In this document: positions 6,400 through 13,064 of the stretch, one piece after another
Layout: every line of letters starts with the position of its first letter
Numbering within the stretch: position 1 is the first letter of the stretch
From: Bordetella parapertussis
Lineage (GTDB): Bacteria > Pseudomonadota > Gammaproteobacteria > Burkholderiales > Burkholderiaceae_B
Reading direction: 5' to 3'
DNA: 13,110 bases
Assembly: GCA_945872285.1 (NCBI GenBank)
Contig: CAMBZR010000083.1
Coordinates: 1 to 13,110, forward strand
Translations under genes and position numbers: made by a program
Notes under the pieces: model-generated
Databases searched by the model: none
Seen by the model: only the letters and a program-made list of their open reading frames with translations
What the model was told of the DNA's origin: nothing

Positions 6400-7680
6400 C
6401 TAATACCCAAGCGCTCTGGGCAAAGCAGTCACAATTGGCGGAAACAACATGCACAACAACAACACGCCATACATCAGGGCAATAAAGGGCCAAAGATTAG
6501 ATACAAGCTCGCGCATGCGTACGCCTGTGATTCCACATACGACAAACAACACCACGCCGACTGGCGGCGTCAACATACCAATCACAAGGTTCAACACAAA
6601 CAAGAAGCCAAAGTGAAGTGGATCTATGCCATATTGGATAGCGATTGGGTGCAATAAAGGTACCAGCATGATGTAAGCCGAGTTTGACTCTAAAAACATG
6701 CCAACCACAAACAGCAGCACTGCGACGAGCAACATGTACACCAATCCACTGGTCGTGATTGCGCGTAAAAACTCTGAGAGCTTTTGAGGCAACAGATCGA
6801 CTGTCATTAAATACGTCACAATCGACGCGAAGGCGATCAGCGCACCCACGACCGCAGAGGTAATGGCCGCACGCACCACGATTCCCGGCAGGTCGGATAG
6901 CTTTAGTGTGCGTGTGACAAAGAACCCCAATAACAGGGCGTACACCACTGCAATCGCAGAGCCTTCGGTCGCAGTGAAGGCACCGCCAACGATACCGCCG
7001 ATCACAAGGACCGGCATCGCCAGCACCGTCACTGAGCGCTTGAGTTCTTTGACGACGGAACTAAAACGAAAGGCCTCGCCCGTATCGGCCCAACCACGAC
7101 GTTTCACAATCCAACTACACAGAAACATAAAACCAATCGTAATGACAATGCCTGGCACAAAACCCGCCATAAACATACCACCCACTGACACCGAAGGCCC
7201 CGCCATGAAGGCATAGACAATCATCGCTGCCGAAGGCGGAATGATCGGTCCGAGGTTGGCGGCGGCCGCCACGATGGCGGTGGCAAAGCCCTTGTCATAC
7301 GCCTTTGTGAGCGACGGCACCAAGATCGACGATAGCGCGCTGGCATCCGACACCGCCGTACCCGACACTGTTGCCAAACCGGCCCCTGCAAGCATAGTGA
7401 CGTGTGCTAAGCCGCCGCGCACACGGCCCACCAGAGTATTAGCCAACGCAATCAGGCGTTCAATGATGTTCGCCTTAATCATTAGCTCGCCGGCCAACAT
7501 AAAAAACGGTATCGACATCAGCGGAAACGAATTGACAGAGTGCATCATGCGCTGCGGCACCATTGAAAAATCAACGCCTCCGAGCCACAAAGCAATCATC
7601 GAGGCGACGCCCATCGCAAAGGCGATTGGCAAGCCAAACAGCGCCAGCAACATAAAACCCACAATGACAAACAGACTCAT
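6400..7680 (-). CDS. dctM: TRAP transporter large membrane subunit
   Basis: A 426-residue DctM-type subunit, the ion-coupled translocation channel of a tripartite ATP-independent periplasmic (TRAP) transporter. It is almost wholly hydrophobic, with about a dozen membrane segments. Family motifs: N-S-F-P-L-M-S-I-P-F-F-M-L-A-G-E (50-65), S-G-T-A-V-S-D-A-S-A (107-116) and G-P-I-I-P-P-S-A-A-M (144-153). The start ATG 7680 overlaps the dctQ stop as ATGA, with GGAG four bases upstream. The frame stays open to 7782, but that arginine-rich extension lies inside dctQ and is not real. Translational coupling to dctQ is expected, as the two proteins work as one complex in the inner membrane. It is the last gene of the hydantoinase/TRAP operon. 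No terminator is visible downstream. Confidence 0.94.
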   Translation of the reverse strand: MSLFVIVGFMLLALFGLPIAFAMGVASMIALWLGGVDFSMVPQRMMHSVNSFPLMSIPFFMLAGELMIKANIIERLIALANTLVGRVRGGLAHVTMLAGAGLATVSGTAVSDASALSSILVPSLTKAYDKGFATAIVAAAANLGPIIPPSAAMIVYAFMAGPSVSVGGMFMAGFVPGIVITIGFMFLCSWIVKRRGWADTGEAFRFSSVVKELKRSVTVLAMPVLVIGGIVGGAFTATEGSAIAVVYALLLGFFVTRTLKLSDLPGIVVRAAITSAVVGALIAFASIVTYLMTVDLLPQKLSEFLRAITTSGLVYMLLVAVLLFVVGMFLESNSAYIMLVPLLHPIAIQYGIDPLHFGFLFVLNLVIGMLTPPVGVVLFVVCGITGVRMRELVSNLWPFIALMYGVLLLCMLFPPIVTALPRALGY

Positions 7681-8204
7681 TCTGCTCCACCAATAGCGGC
7701 GACGGGCGCGCCCTCGATCGCGATGCGCACAAGGTGTAAGGCCGAGACAAGCGCACCGATCATAATGGGTACGATAAACCACCCCACACTAACATCGAGC
7801 GTTGACATCAACTCGTCCCATTGCTCGCGGGCCACTCCCAAGGCCGCCCAGGCAATCGCGCCCATCATCAGCGCCGCAATCACCGAGCCACCACGCTTGA
7901 CTCCCTCACGCAGTGACGCTGGAAACTTATCGATAATGATGTCGATTCCGATATGCCCCCCTTGACGAACCCCTAGCGGAATGGCTAAAAATATCGTCCA
8001 GACAAACATCAGGCGACCCAACTCGTCAGCCCAATCAAGCGAAGTATTTAACGCATATCTCAAAAAGACCTGCGACGACACCACGCCCACCATGACGGCA
8101 AAGGTGATCAGCAAGCATGCGATCAGCGCCTCATCTAACCAGGACAACACCCGGCCCAAGAGCGGGCGGGTATCGTAGGTCACGCTGAGTGTGTGTGAAA
8201 GCAT
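7677..8204 (-). CDS. dctQ: TRAP transporter small membrane subunit
   Basis: A 175-residue DctQ-type subunit with four predicted membrane helices (roughly 24-46, 60-78, 106-124 and 139-160). The family signature is clear: W-A-D-E-L-G-R (58-64), then F-V-W-T-I-F-L and R-Q-G-G-H-I-G-I-D (80-88). It pairs with DctM to form the transport domain. Its stop overlaps the dctM start by four bases (ATGA). It is separated from dctP upstream by 60 bp containing a GC-rich stem-loop, and its own ribosome binding site is weak, so lower expression than the receptor gene is plausible. Confidence 0.92.
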   Translation of the reverse strand: MLSHTLSVTYDTRPLLGRVLSWLDEALIACLLITFAVMVGVVSSQVFLRYALNTSLDWADELGRLMFVWTIFLAIPLGVRQGGHIGIDIIIDKFPASLREGVKRGGSVIAALMMGAIAWAALGVAREQWDELMSTLDVSVGWFIVPIMIGALVSALHLVRIAIEGAPVAAIGGAE

Positions 8205-8227
8205 ATTTAAGTCACCAAAATAAATAA

Positions 8228-8244
8228 GGGCTGAGCTCCAGCCC
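8228..8244 (-). promoter_or_regulatory. Intercistronic stem-loop between dctP and dctQ
   Basis: On the minus strand GGGCTG and CAGCCC form a six-pair GC-rich stem with a five-base loop, followed by a T-rich stretch (TTATTTATTTT). It lies 21 bases after the dctP stop and 23 before the dctQ start. It may be a partial terminator or a 3'-end protecting hairpin that lets the receptor be made in excess over the membrane subunits, as is common in binding-protein-dependent transport operons. Confidence 0.5.
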
Positions 8245-8264
8245 GAACCAGCGTTAACGCATAC

Positions 8265-9272
8265 CTATTTTTTTGCGGCTTCCGCCAATACTTGATTAAC
8301 CAGCGCGTCTCCGGCGCGCTTCTTAACGCCTTCGATCACGGGCAAGGTAGCCAGACGCATCTCTTCAAAAGCCGCAGGCGTGATTTCGGTGTACGTCATG
8401 CTTGTCTTTAGTTTAGCTAAAGCATCCTTTTCATCTTGCTCCGCCAACTTACGCTGATGAGAGACTGTCTTGGTCATCGCTTCACGCACAGCTGTTTGAA
8501 ATTCAGGCTTGAGTTGATCAAACGCTTTTTTACTGGCGAGCACCACGATGAAATCAAAGAAATGTCCAGAGTACGACAACTGTTTTTGCACCTCCGAAAA
8601 GCGATTGGCGTTAATCACCGTATAGGGGTTCTCTTGCCCATCAATCACTTTTTGCTCGAGTGCCGAATACAGCTCTTTGACATCCATCGCCACCGGGTTA
8701 GCACCCAAAGCACGGAAGGTCGCCAGATGTGTCTCGTTAGGCTGCAAGCGAATCTTCATCCCCTTCAAGTCAGCCATCGTACGAATCGGTAGCTTGCTAT
8801 TGGTGATATGACGCATGCCAAGCTCCATCCAGCCCAGCGCGATAAAGCCTTTTTCTTGCAGCTTTTTGTCGATCGCGGTCCCGACGGGCCCATCAATCAC
8901 GCGCATTGCCACTTCACGATTTGGAAATACAAATGGCAAGCTGACGGCTTCGATTTCGGGTGCAATGCGCGACAAGAACGCCGCGCCCACCCAGGTCAAT
9001 GCAAGCGTGCCTGAACGGACTGCATCGACGTTCTCTTTGGCGCCACCTAATTGCATCGCTGGAAACACATCGACCACCAGTTGATTGTTGGTGAGACGCG
9101 CAACTTCTTTCTTGAAGATTTCCTCAACCGCGACGCTACTGGGGTGTTGCGTCGCGAAGTTGCCAGCGATTTGCAACTTTTGTTGCGCCCATACGCTTGT
9201 CGACCCGATAGCGAGCGCTACCGTGGCTAAAGCGACCGCAAACTTACTAAATCGTTGTTTAGAAAATATCAT
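8265..9272 (-). CDS. dctP: TRAP transporter periplasmic solute receptor
   Basis: A 335-residue DctP-family substrate-binding protein. The signal peptide is clear: basic start, hydrophobic core (11-22), then S-V-W-A-Q with probable cleavage after Ala29. Family features: Arg154 in G-M-R-H-I and Arg175 in G-M-K-I-R, the residues that usually bind the carboxylate of the ligand, then A-L-G-A-N-P-V (188-194) and V-I-D-G-Q-E-N-P (209-216). I chose ATG 9272, with AGAGG six bases upstream; the longer reading from 9311 overlaps the previous gene and spoils the signal peptide. The conserved arginines point to an organic-acid ligand, for instance an N-carbamoyl or other amido acid fitting the neighbouring hydantoinase. 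It begins 25 bp after the racemase-like gene. Confidence 0.94.
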   Translation of the reverse strand: MIFSKQRFSKFAVALATVALAIGSTSVWAQQKLQIAGNFATQHPSSVAVEEIFKKEVARLTNNQLVVDVFPAMQLGGAKENVDAVRSGTLALTWVGAAFLSRIAPEIEAVSLPFVFPNREVAMRVIDGPVGTAIDKKLQEKGFIALGWMELGMRHITNSKLPIRTMADLKGMKIRLQPNETHLATFRALGANPVAMDVKELYSALEQKVIDGQENPYTVINANRFSEVQKQLSYSGHFFDFIVVLASKKAFDQLKPEFQTAVREAMTKTVSHQRKLAEQDEKDALAKLKTSMTYTEITPAAFEEMRLATLPVIEGVKKRAGDALVNQVLAEAAKK

Positions 9273-9297
9273 GATGACCTCTTGGGTTAGATATGAA

Positions 9298-10050
9298 TCA
9301 TTCGGAAGCACTACCAGAAAGCAGGCGAACCAAGGCAGGGCTCAGGCCCTTGTTTGGCTTCTGAGGGGGTGGTGAAAAACTACCGGCAGTGGTCGCAACA
9401 GGCTGCAGGGCGAACAAGGTCTGCGCATGCTGCACCGCACTTGAAACGCCATCGACCACAGGAACCGGAAGTTGTTCGCGCACGGTTCTTGCCAAGCCGG
9501 CCAACGGTGCCCCGGCCAAAATAATGACATCTGCACCGTCTTCAATCACGCAGCGCTTGGCCAAGGCCACCAAGCGTTGCCCTTGATCAGCCTGCACTGC
9601 GCCAATGTCGGCCAGAGGTTCGTCTAGTGCGCGAATGCTACACAGCCTGCTCGACAAACCGTAGCTGTCCACGGTTTCGCGATACCAGGCGCGGATTCGC
9701 TGGGAAATCGCCACGATTGAAAATTTTTGGCCCAACAACATTGCAGAGGCTAACGCTGCCTCGGTCAGGCCAGTCACTGGGCACCTCAACACTTCGCGCA
9801 GTGCAAGTAAGCCGGGGTCACCAAAGGCCGCCACCACAACGGCGTCGTAGGTGCCTTCGAGCTCAGCGGCCCGTTCTGCCGCAGCGTAGGCGCCAATCAT
9901 CGCCTCAAAACGGGTTTCGATGTACGCCACACCAAAGGCGGCTGTCGCGACCGTGATTTGTGTTTGCGGCGACGCACTGCGTAAGGCCTCGCTGCGGATC
10001 AACTCTGACACGCTCTCTGAAATATTTGGGTTAATTAAAAGAAGGCGCAT
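9298..10050 (-). CDS. Asp/Glu/hydantoin racemase-superfamily protein lacking both catalytic cysteines
   Basis: A 250-residue protein with the layout of hydantoin and allantoin racemases: N-terminal M-R-L-L-L-I-N-P-N, then A-A-F-G-D-P-G-L (74-81), G-L-T-E-A-A (94-99), E-D-G-A-D-V-I-I-L-A-G-A-P-L-A-G (170-185) and V-P-V-V-D-G-V (196-202). True racemases carry cysteine in both active-site motifs (A-C-F-G-D-P-G and L-G-C-A-G-M-A-G; Cys76 and Cys181 in the Sinorhizobium enzyme). Here the matching positions are Ala75 and Gly180, so the known two-cysteine mechanism is impossible. The remaining Cys90, Cys137 and Cys167 are not at active-site positions. The fold is certain but the reaction is not: a lyase, decarboxylase or binding role is possible. 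The C-terminal ~30 residues are Pro/Ser-rich. It starts 14 bp after the hydantoinase stop and is clearly co-transcribed with it. Confidence 0.85.
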   Translation of the reverse strand: MRLLLINPNISESVSELIRSEALRSASPQTQITVATAAFGVAYIETRFEAMIGAYAAAERAAELEGTYDAVVVAAFGDPGLLALREVLRCPVTGLTEAALASAMLLGQKFSIVAISQRIRAWYRETVDSYGLSSRLCSIRALDEPLADIGAVQADQGQRLVALAKRCVIEDGADVIILAGAPLAGLARTVREQLPVPVVDGVSSAVQHAQTLFALQPVATTAGSFSPPPQKPNKGLSPALVRLLSGSASE

Positions 10051-10064
10051 AAGGGCGACCGTGT

Positions 10065-11480
10065 TTAAACGCGTTTAGCGGTAATGGTTGGCGCGCCACC
10101 GCGCAGAAACTGCCCACGCCCCTTTTGACCATAAAAATTTATGCCGTCCCAAACCACTTCACCGCGCAACAGCGTCATGCCTGGCCAAGCCTTCAGCTCG
10201 ATGCCCTCATAGGGGGTGTAGTCAACCGCATGATGCAAATTGGTATTTTGAATGGTCACCGCCCGCTCATCCCAAATCACCAAATCCGCATCACTCCCAA
10301 TGGCGATCGTGCCTTTGCGCGGATGCAAGCCATAGGCTTTTGCGGCATTGGTAGACGTCAGTTCAACAAATTTTGACAAGGTAATGCGCCCGCCCAAAAC
10401 GCCCTCTGAATACAGCAAAGGCATCCGCGTCTCTAGGCCGGGGATGCCGTTTGGAATGTATTTAAAATCAACTTCTTTGCCTTCAGGCTTTTTTCCCTCA
10501 GGGCTATCGTAATTAAAAGGTGCGTGATCAGACGAAAACACAGTAAATAAACCGTCATTCAGACCGTCCCAGATCACCTCTTGATTCGCCTTGTCGCGCG
10601 GTGGTGGGCTACACACACACTTCGCACCAAGATAACTGTCATCCAGGCCTAAGTCTGCAGCGGTTAAGAAAAGATATTGCGGGCAGGTCTCGGCCAAGAT
10701 CTTCAAACCATGGGCACGGCCCCAGCGAATTTGTTCAACCGCTTCACGCCCCGAAACGTGCACAATCAAAATTGGCACATCCACAAGTTGTGACAACGCA
10801 ATCGCACGATGCGTCGCCTCGCGTTCGACCAACATCGGACGCGAGTGAGCATGAAACCGTGGCGCCGTTTGACCAGCCGCCTCAAGCCGGCGCGTCAGCC
10901 ATTCAATACAGTCTGAATTTTCGGCGTGAATCATCGCCGTAGCACCATGCGTGCGCGCCACCGATAGCACATCCAAAATCTGACCATCATCGAGCTTTAA
11001 GTCGTCGTAAGTCATGTAAATCTTGAACGAACTATATCCTTCACGGATCAAAGCGGGGAGTTCATTTTGCAAAACGTCGGGGGTCGGATCGCTCACAATC
11101 AAATGAAACGAATAATCAATGTGCGCCTGTCCGTTGGCGCGCTGATGATAATCATCGACCGCCGCACGGATCGACTGCCCTTTGACCTGAGAAGCAAAGG
11201 GGATCACAGTGGTCGTGCCGCCGCAGGCTGCTGAGCGAGTACCGGTATCAAAATTATCTGCCATCTTGGCTGGCGGTGGCATGGGTTGATCAAGGTGACA
11301 ATGCCCGTCAATCCCACCGGGGGTCACAACTCGGCCGGCGGCATCGATTTCTTTCGTGGCTTTAGGTAAGTTTTTACCTAACATAACAATCACGCCATCT
11401 TTGATGCCGATGTCACTGTCAAAGGTATCAGCAGCAGTGGCTACCTTCGCATTACGAATGACAAGATCGAACGCACTCAC
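10065..11480 (-). CDS. D-hydantoinase/dihydropyrimidinase-family cyclic amidohydrolase
   Basis: A 471-residue zinc amidohydrolase that hydrolyses cyclic diamides such as hydantoins or dihydropyrimidines to N-carbamoyl amino acids. All ligands of the binuclear metal centre are visible: His60 and His62 (G-I-D-G-H-C-H-L-D), the lysine that becomes carboxylated, Lys153 (S-F-K-I-Y-M-T-Y), His185 (M-I-H-A-E-N), His241 (I-V-H-V-S-G) and Asp318 (S-S-D-H-A-P). The S-P-P-P-R motif (291-295) is also typical. I chose the GTG at 11480, giving S-A-F-D-L-V-I-R-N as the N-terminus, because GGAG lies eight bases upstream. The ATG at 11522 would add 14 residues outside the family and reach into the divergent gene's leader. 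It is cytoplasmic and the first gene of the operon with the racemase-like and TRAP genes. No carbamoylase is present, so the ring-opened product must be handled elsewhere. Substrate preference is unknown. Confidence 0.92.
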   Translation of the reverse strand: MSAFDLVIRNAKVATAADTFDSDIGIKDGVIVMLGKNLPKATKEIDAAGRVVTPGGIDGHCHLDQPMPPPAKMADNFDTGTRSAACGGTTTVIPFASQVKGQSIRAAVDDYHQRANGQAHIDYSFHLIVSDPTPDVLQNELPALIREGYSSFKIYMTYDDLKLDDGQILDVLSVARTHGATAMIHAENSDCIEWLTRRLEAAGQTAPRFHAHSRPMLVEREATHRAIALSQLVDVPILIVHVSGREAVEQIRWGRAHGLKILAETCPQYLFLTAADLGLDDSYLGAKCVCSPPPRDKANQEVIWDGLNDGLFTVFSSDHAPFNYDSPEGKKPEGKEVDFKYIPNGIPGLETRMPLLYSEGVLGGRITLSKFVELTSTNAAKAYGLHPRKGTIAIGSDADLVIWDERAVTIQNTNLHHAVDYTPYEGIELKAWPGMTLLRGEVVWDGINFYGQKGRGQFLRGGAPTITAKRV

Positions 11481-11488
11481 GGTACTCG

Positions 11489-11492
11489 CTCC
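11489..11492 (-). promoter_or_regulatory. Ribosome binding site supporting the GTG start of the hydantoinase
   Basis: GGAG on the minus strand, eight bases before the GTG at 11480. No other in-frame start with a ribosome site exists nearby. Confidence 0.6.
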
Positions 11493-11554
11493 AAAATGTA
11501 GTGAACCTTCACACGCTGACACCTAGCAAATACTATGCCAGTCTGGCTGGGCCC

Positions 11555-11572
11555 ATTGTAAACATTGTAGAC
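11555..11572. repeat. Tandem 9-bp repeat in the divergent promoter region
   Basis: ATTGTAAAC is followed directly by ATTGTAGAC (one mismatch), in the middle of the 155-bp space between the hydantoinase and the divergent AMDase-like gene. Each unit holds a TGT-N2-AC half-site resembling GntR-type or similar operators, and on the minus strand each reads TACAAT, five of six matches to a -10 box. It is a good candidate regulator site controlling both directions. No local regulator gene is visible and I could not place well-matched -35 boxes. Confidence 0.45.
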
Positions 11573-11635
11573 TTCCCAGGACCGACGCGCTTTGTCCTTT
11601 ACACTCTACAGCCTCTGAGCCTTGCACCTTCCACC

Positions 11636-12358
11636 ATGCGAAACTTTCCAAGAATCGGGGTTTTAACCCCTTCGTCCAATACTGCACTCGAGCCCTTAAC
11701 AAGTGCGATCATTGCCCAGATACCCGGTGCAAGTGCGCATTTTGCTCGGTTCAAAGTCACCGAAATCGCCTTATCTTCTCAGGCGTTAGGGCAGTTTGAC
11801 GACAGCAAAATCTTATTGGCTGCCGAAATGCTCGCCGATGCCAAGGTCGACATCATCACCTGGAGCGGCACTTCGTCAGGCTGGCTCGGCTTTGACACCG
11901 ACGAGCGACTATGTGAGCGCATCACCGAGCGCACAGGAATCCCGGCATCCACGGCGATTTTGTCGCTCAACGCGCTGCTGGCTCGCAAAAATATTACGCG
12001 TTTGGCACTCGTCTCGCCTTACACGCCCAACGTGCAGGCGCGTATCATCAAAAACTACAAAGCCGTTGGCATCACCGTCGTGGCTGAGCTCCACGAAAAT
12101 ATTCGAGTCAATCATGACTTCGCGTTAGTTGATCCCGCAAGACTTGAGCAAATGATTCAAGAGACCTGCATCAATGGTGCTCAAGCAGTCTCGACCTATT
12201 GCACCAATTTGCATGCCGCACAACTTGCCGAACATGTTGAAAAAATAACGGGCGTCCCACTTTTGGATACGGTGAGCACAACCGTTTGGGGTGCATTGAC
12301 CAAGCTTGGCATCAACCCTGCCCAAGTCAAAGGCTGGGGACAGCTATATCAGTGGTAG
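11636..12358 (+). CDS. Maleate isomerase/arylmalonate decarboxylase-like protein with a single active-site cysteine
   Basis: A 240-residue member of the maleate cis-trans isomerase/arylmalonate decarboxylase (AMDase) family. The N-terminus R-I-G-V-L-T-P-S-S-N-T is diagnostic and sets the start at ATG 11636; the frame is open to 11501, but those 45 residues are not family-like. Maleate isomerases have two catalytic cysteines. Here the first motif reads S-G-T-S-S (77-81), with Gly78 at the cysteine position. The second cysteine is kept as Cys189 (T-Y-C-T-N-L), and Tyr129 (S-P-Y-T-P-N) is present. AMDase has the same pattern: Gly74, Thr75, Ser76, Tyr126, Cys188. I infer a cofactor-free decarboxylase or a related enzyme rather than an isomerase, without knowing the substrate. 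It is cytoplasmic and transcribed divergently from the hydantoinase operon. No strong ribosome site precedes the ATG. Confidence 0.84.
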   Translation: MRNFPRIGVLTPSSNTALEPLTSAIIAQIPGASAHFARFKVTEIALSSQALGQFDDSKILLAAEMLADAKVDIITWSGTSSGWLGFDTDERLCERITERTGIPASTAILSLNALLARKNITRLALVSPYTPNVQARIIKNYKAVGITVVAELHENIRVNHDFALVDPARLEQMIQETCINGAQAVSTYCTNLHAAQLAEHVEKITGVPLLDTVSTTVWGALTKLGINPAQVKGWGQLYQW

Positions 12359-12397
12359 TTTGACTGGGATCGCCGGGGTAAAACCGGAGTAAAACTC

Positions 12398-12427
12398 AAA
12401 AAAAAAAACGACCTCGTGAGTCGTTTT
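12398..12427 (-). terminator. Intrinsic terminator of the small secreted-protein gene
   Basis: AAAACGAC and GTCGTTTT form an eight-pair stem (12405-12412 with 12420-12427) around a seven-base loop. On the minus strand the stem runs straight into eleven Ts (12408-12398). It lies 16 bp past the stop of the minus-strand gene. In the plus direction only four Ts follow, so it may also end the AMDase-like transcript, less efficiently. Confidence 0.8.
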
Positions 12428-12442
12428 AGCTTTCACCAATCG

Positions 12443-12844
12443 CTATCTAGTTTTGAATGAGACAATGCGCCCCGAATAGGACCCGTTGGACGTATCTTCT
12501 TTTACCGTTCGCTCGTAAAAGTCTATTTGAGCGGAGTCATTGCGTGTACTGCGCTCTGCGCCGACCAAGTAGATCGACCATTCATCATGTGAGTCTTCAA
12601 TATAGCGGTTGGTGATCTGCTTTCCTTCAAAGGTAAATCTTTCAACCCATAGCCCTTTTCCGTTTCTCTCGCCGGTGTAAGTGAAGGTCGATCGAACGCT
12701 ACCACCACCTTCCATTTGGTACGAAACCACGACTTCATTTGCATATTCTGCCGTATAGTTTGCTCTCGCAGTTTGCGCAAACGCCGCTTGTCCAGACAAG
12801 ACGAAGAAACAGTAAAAAGCCGTAGAGAAAAATAGCTTCAACAT
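12443..12844 (-). CDS. Small secreted protein of unknown function
   Basis: A 133-residue protein that I do not recognise. The start ATG 12844 has GGAG six bases upstream; an in-frame ATG at 12856 overlaps this ribosome site and is less likely. Residues 1-23 form a clear signal peptide (K-L-F-F core, then Q-A-A-F-A-Q, cleavage after about Ala23). The mature ~110 residues are polar and rich in aromatic and charged residues, with alternating patterns typical of beta strands (V-V-V-S-Y-Q-M, S-T-F-T-Y-T-G, W-V-E-R-F-T-F, W-S-I-Y-L-V). There is no cysteine after the signal region and no lipobox, so a soluble periplasmic beta-sheet protein is inferred. It has its own promoter and terminator and so is a monocistronic unit, separate from the catabolic genes and next to tRNA-Lys. 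Confidence 0.75.
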   Translation of the reverse strand: MLKLFFSTAFYCFFVLSGQAAFAQTARANYTAEYANEVVVSYQMEGGGSVRSTFTYTGERNGKGLWVERFTFEGKQITNRYIEDSHDEWSIYLVGAERSTRNDSAQIDFYERTVKEDTSNGSYSGRIVSFKTR

Positions 12845-12898
12845 GACCCACTCCATTGACGATAGATTGTTCAGACCATACCAAACAACTCAGTCAAA

Positions 12899-12928
12899 AA
12901 TATAATATTCCCGTCGGCGCTCCGTCAA
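12899..12928 (-). promoter_or_regulatory. Predicted sigma-70 promoter for the small secreted-protein gene
   Basis: On the minus strand TTGACG (12928-12923), an 18-base spacer, then TATATT (12904-12899), five of six matches at each box. The predicted transcript starts near 12892, leaving a leader of about 48 bases before the ATG at 12844. An alternative -10, TATTAT, lies at 15-base spacing. Confidence 0.5.
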
Positions 12929-13013
12929 GATAGTCCAACTTTTCGGCCGCAGTTCCAAAATAGCAATCAGCGTGTAAAAAAAATTTAGCTGAGTGTCAGT
13001 AAAATCGCAGACG

Positions 13014-13050
13014 AAAAAAAAGACTTACTTTTTTTAGTAAGTCATTTTTT
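13014..13050 (-). terminator. Intrinsic terminator downstream of tRNA-Lys
   Basis: GACTTACT (13022-13029) and AGTAAGTC (13036-13043) pair perfectly over eight bases with a six-base T loop. On the minus strand eight Ts follow (13021-13014). It lies 21 bp past the end of the tRNA. A T tract on the plus side too (13045-13050) makes it formally bidirectional. Confidence 0.85.
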
Positions 13051-13064
13051 CTCAATCGTTCACT

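Noticed and set aside
6863..7696. Long plus-strand open frames opposite dctM
   Set aside because: Shadow frames: low-complexity Thr/Pro/Ala-rich translations antisense to a clear transporter gene.
11501..11635. 45-residue N-terminal extension of the AMDase-like protein
   Set aside because: The extension overlaps the divergent promoter region and the family-diagnostic N-terminus begins at the ATG at 11636.
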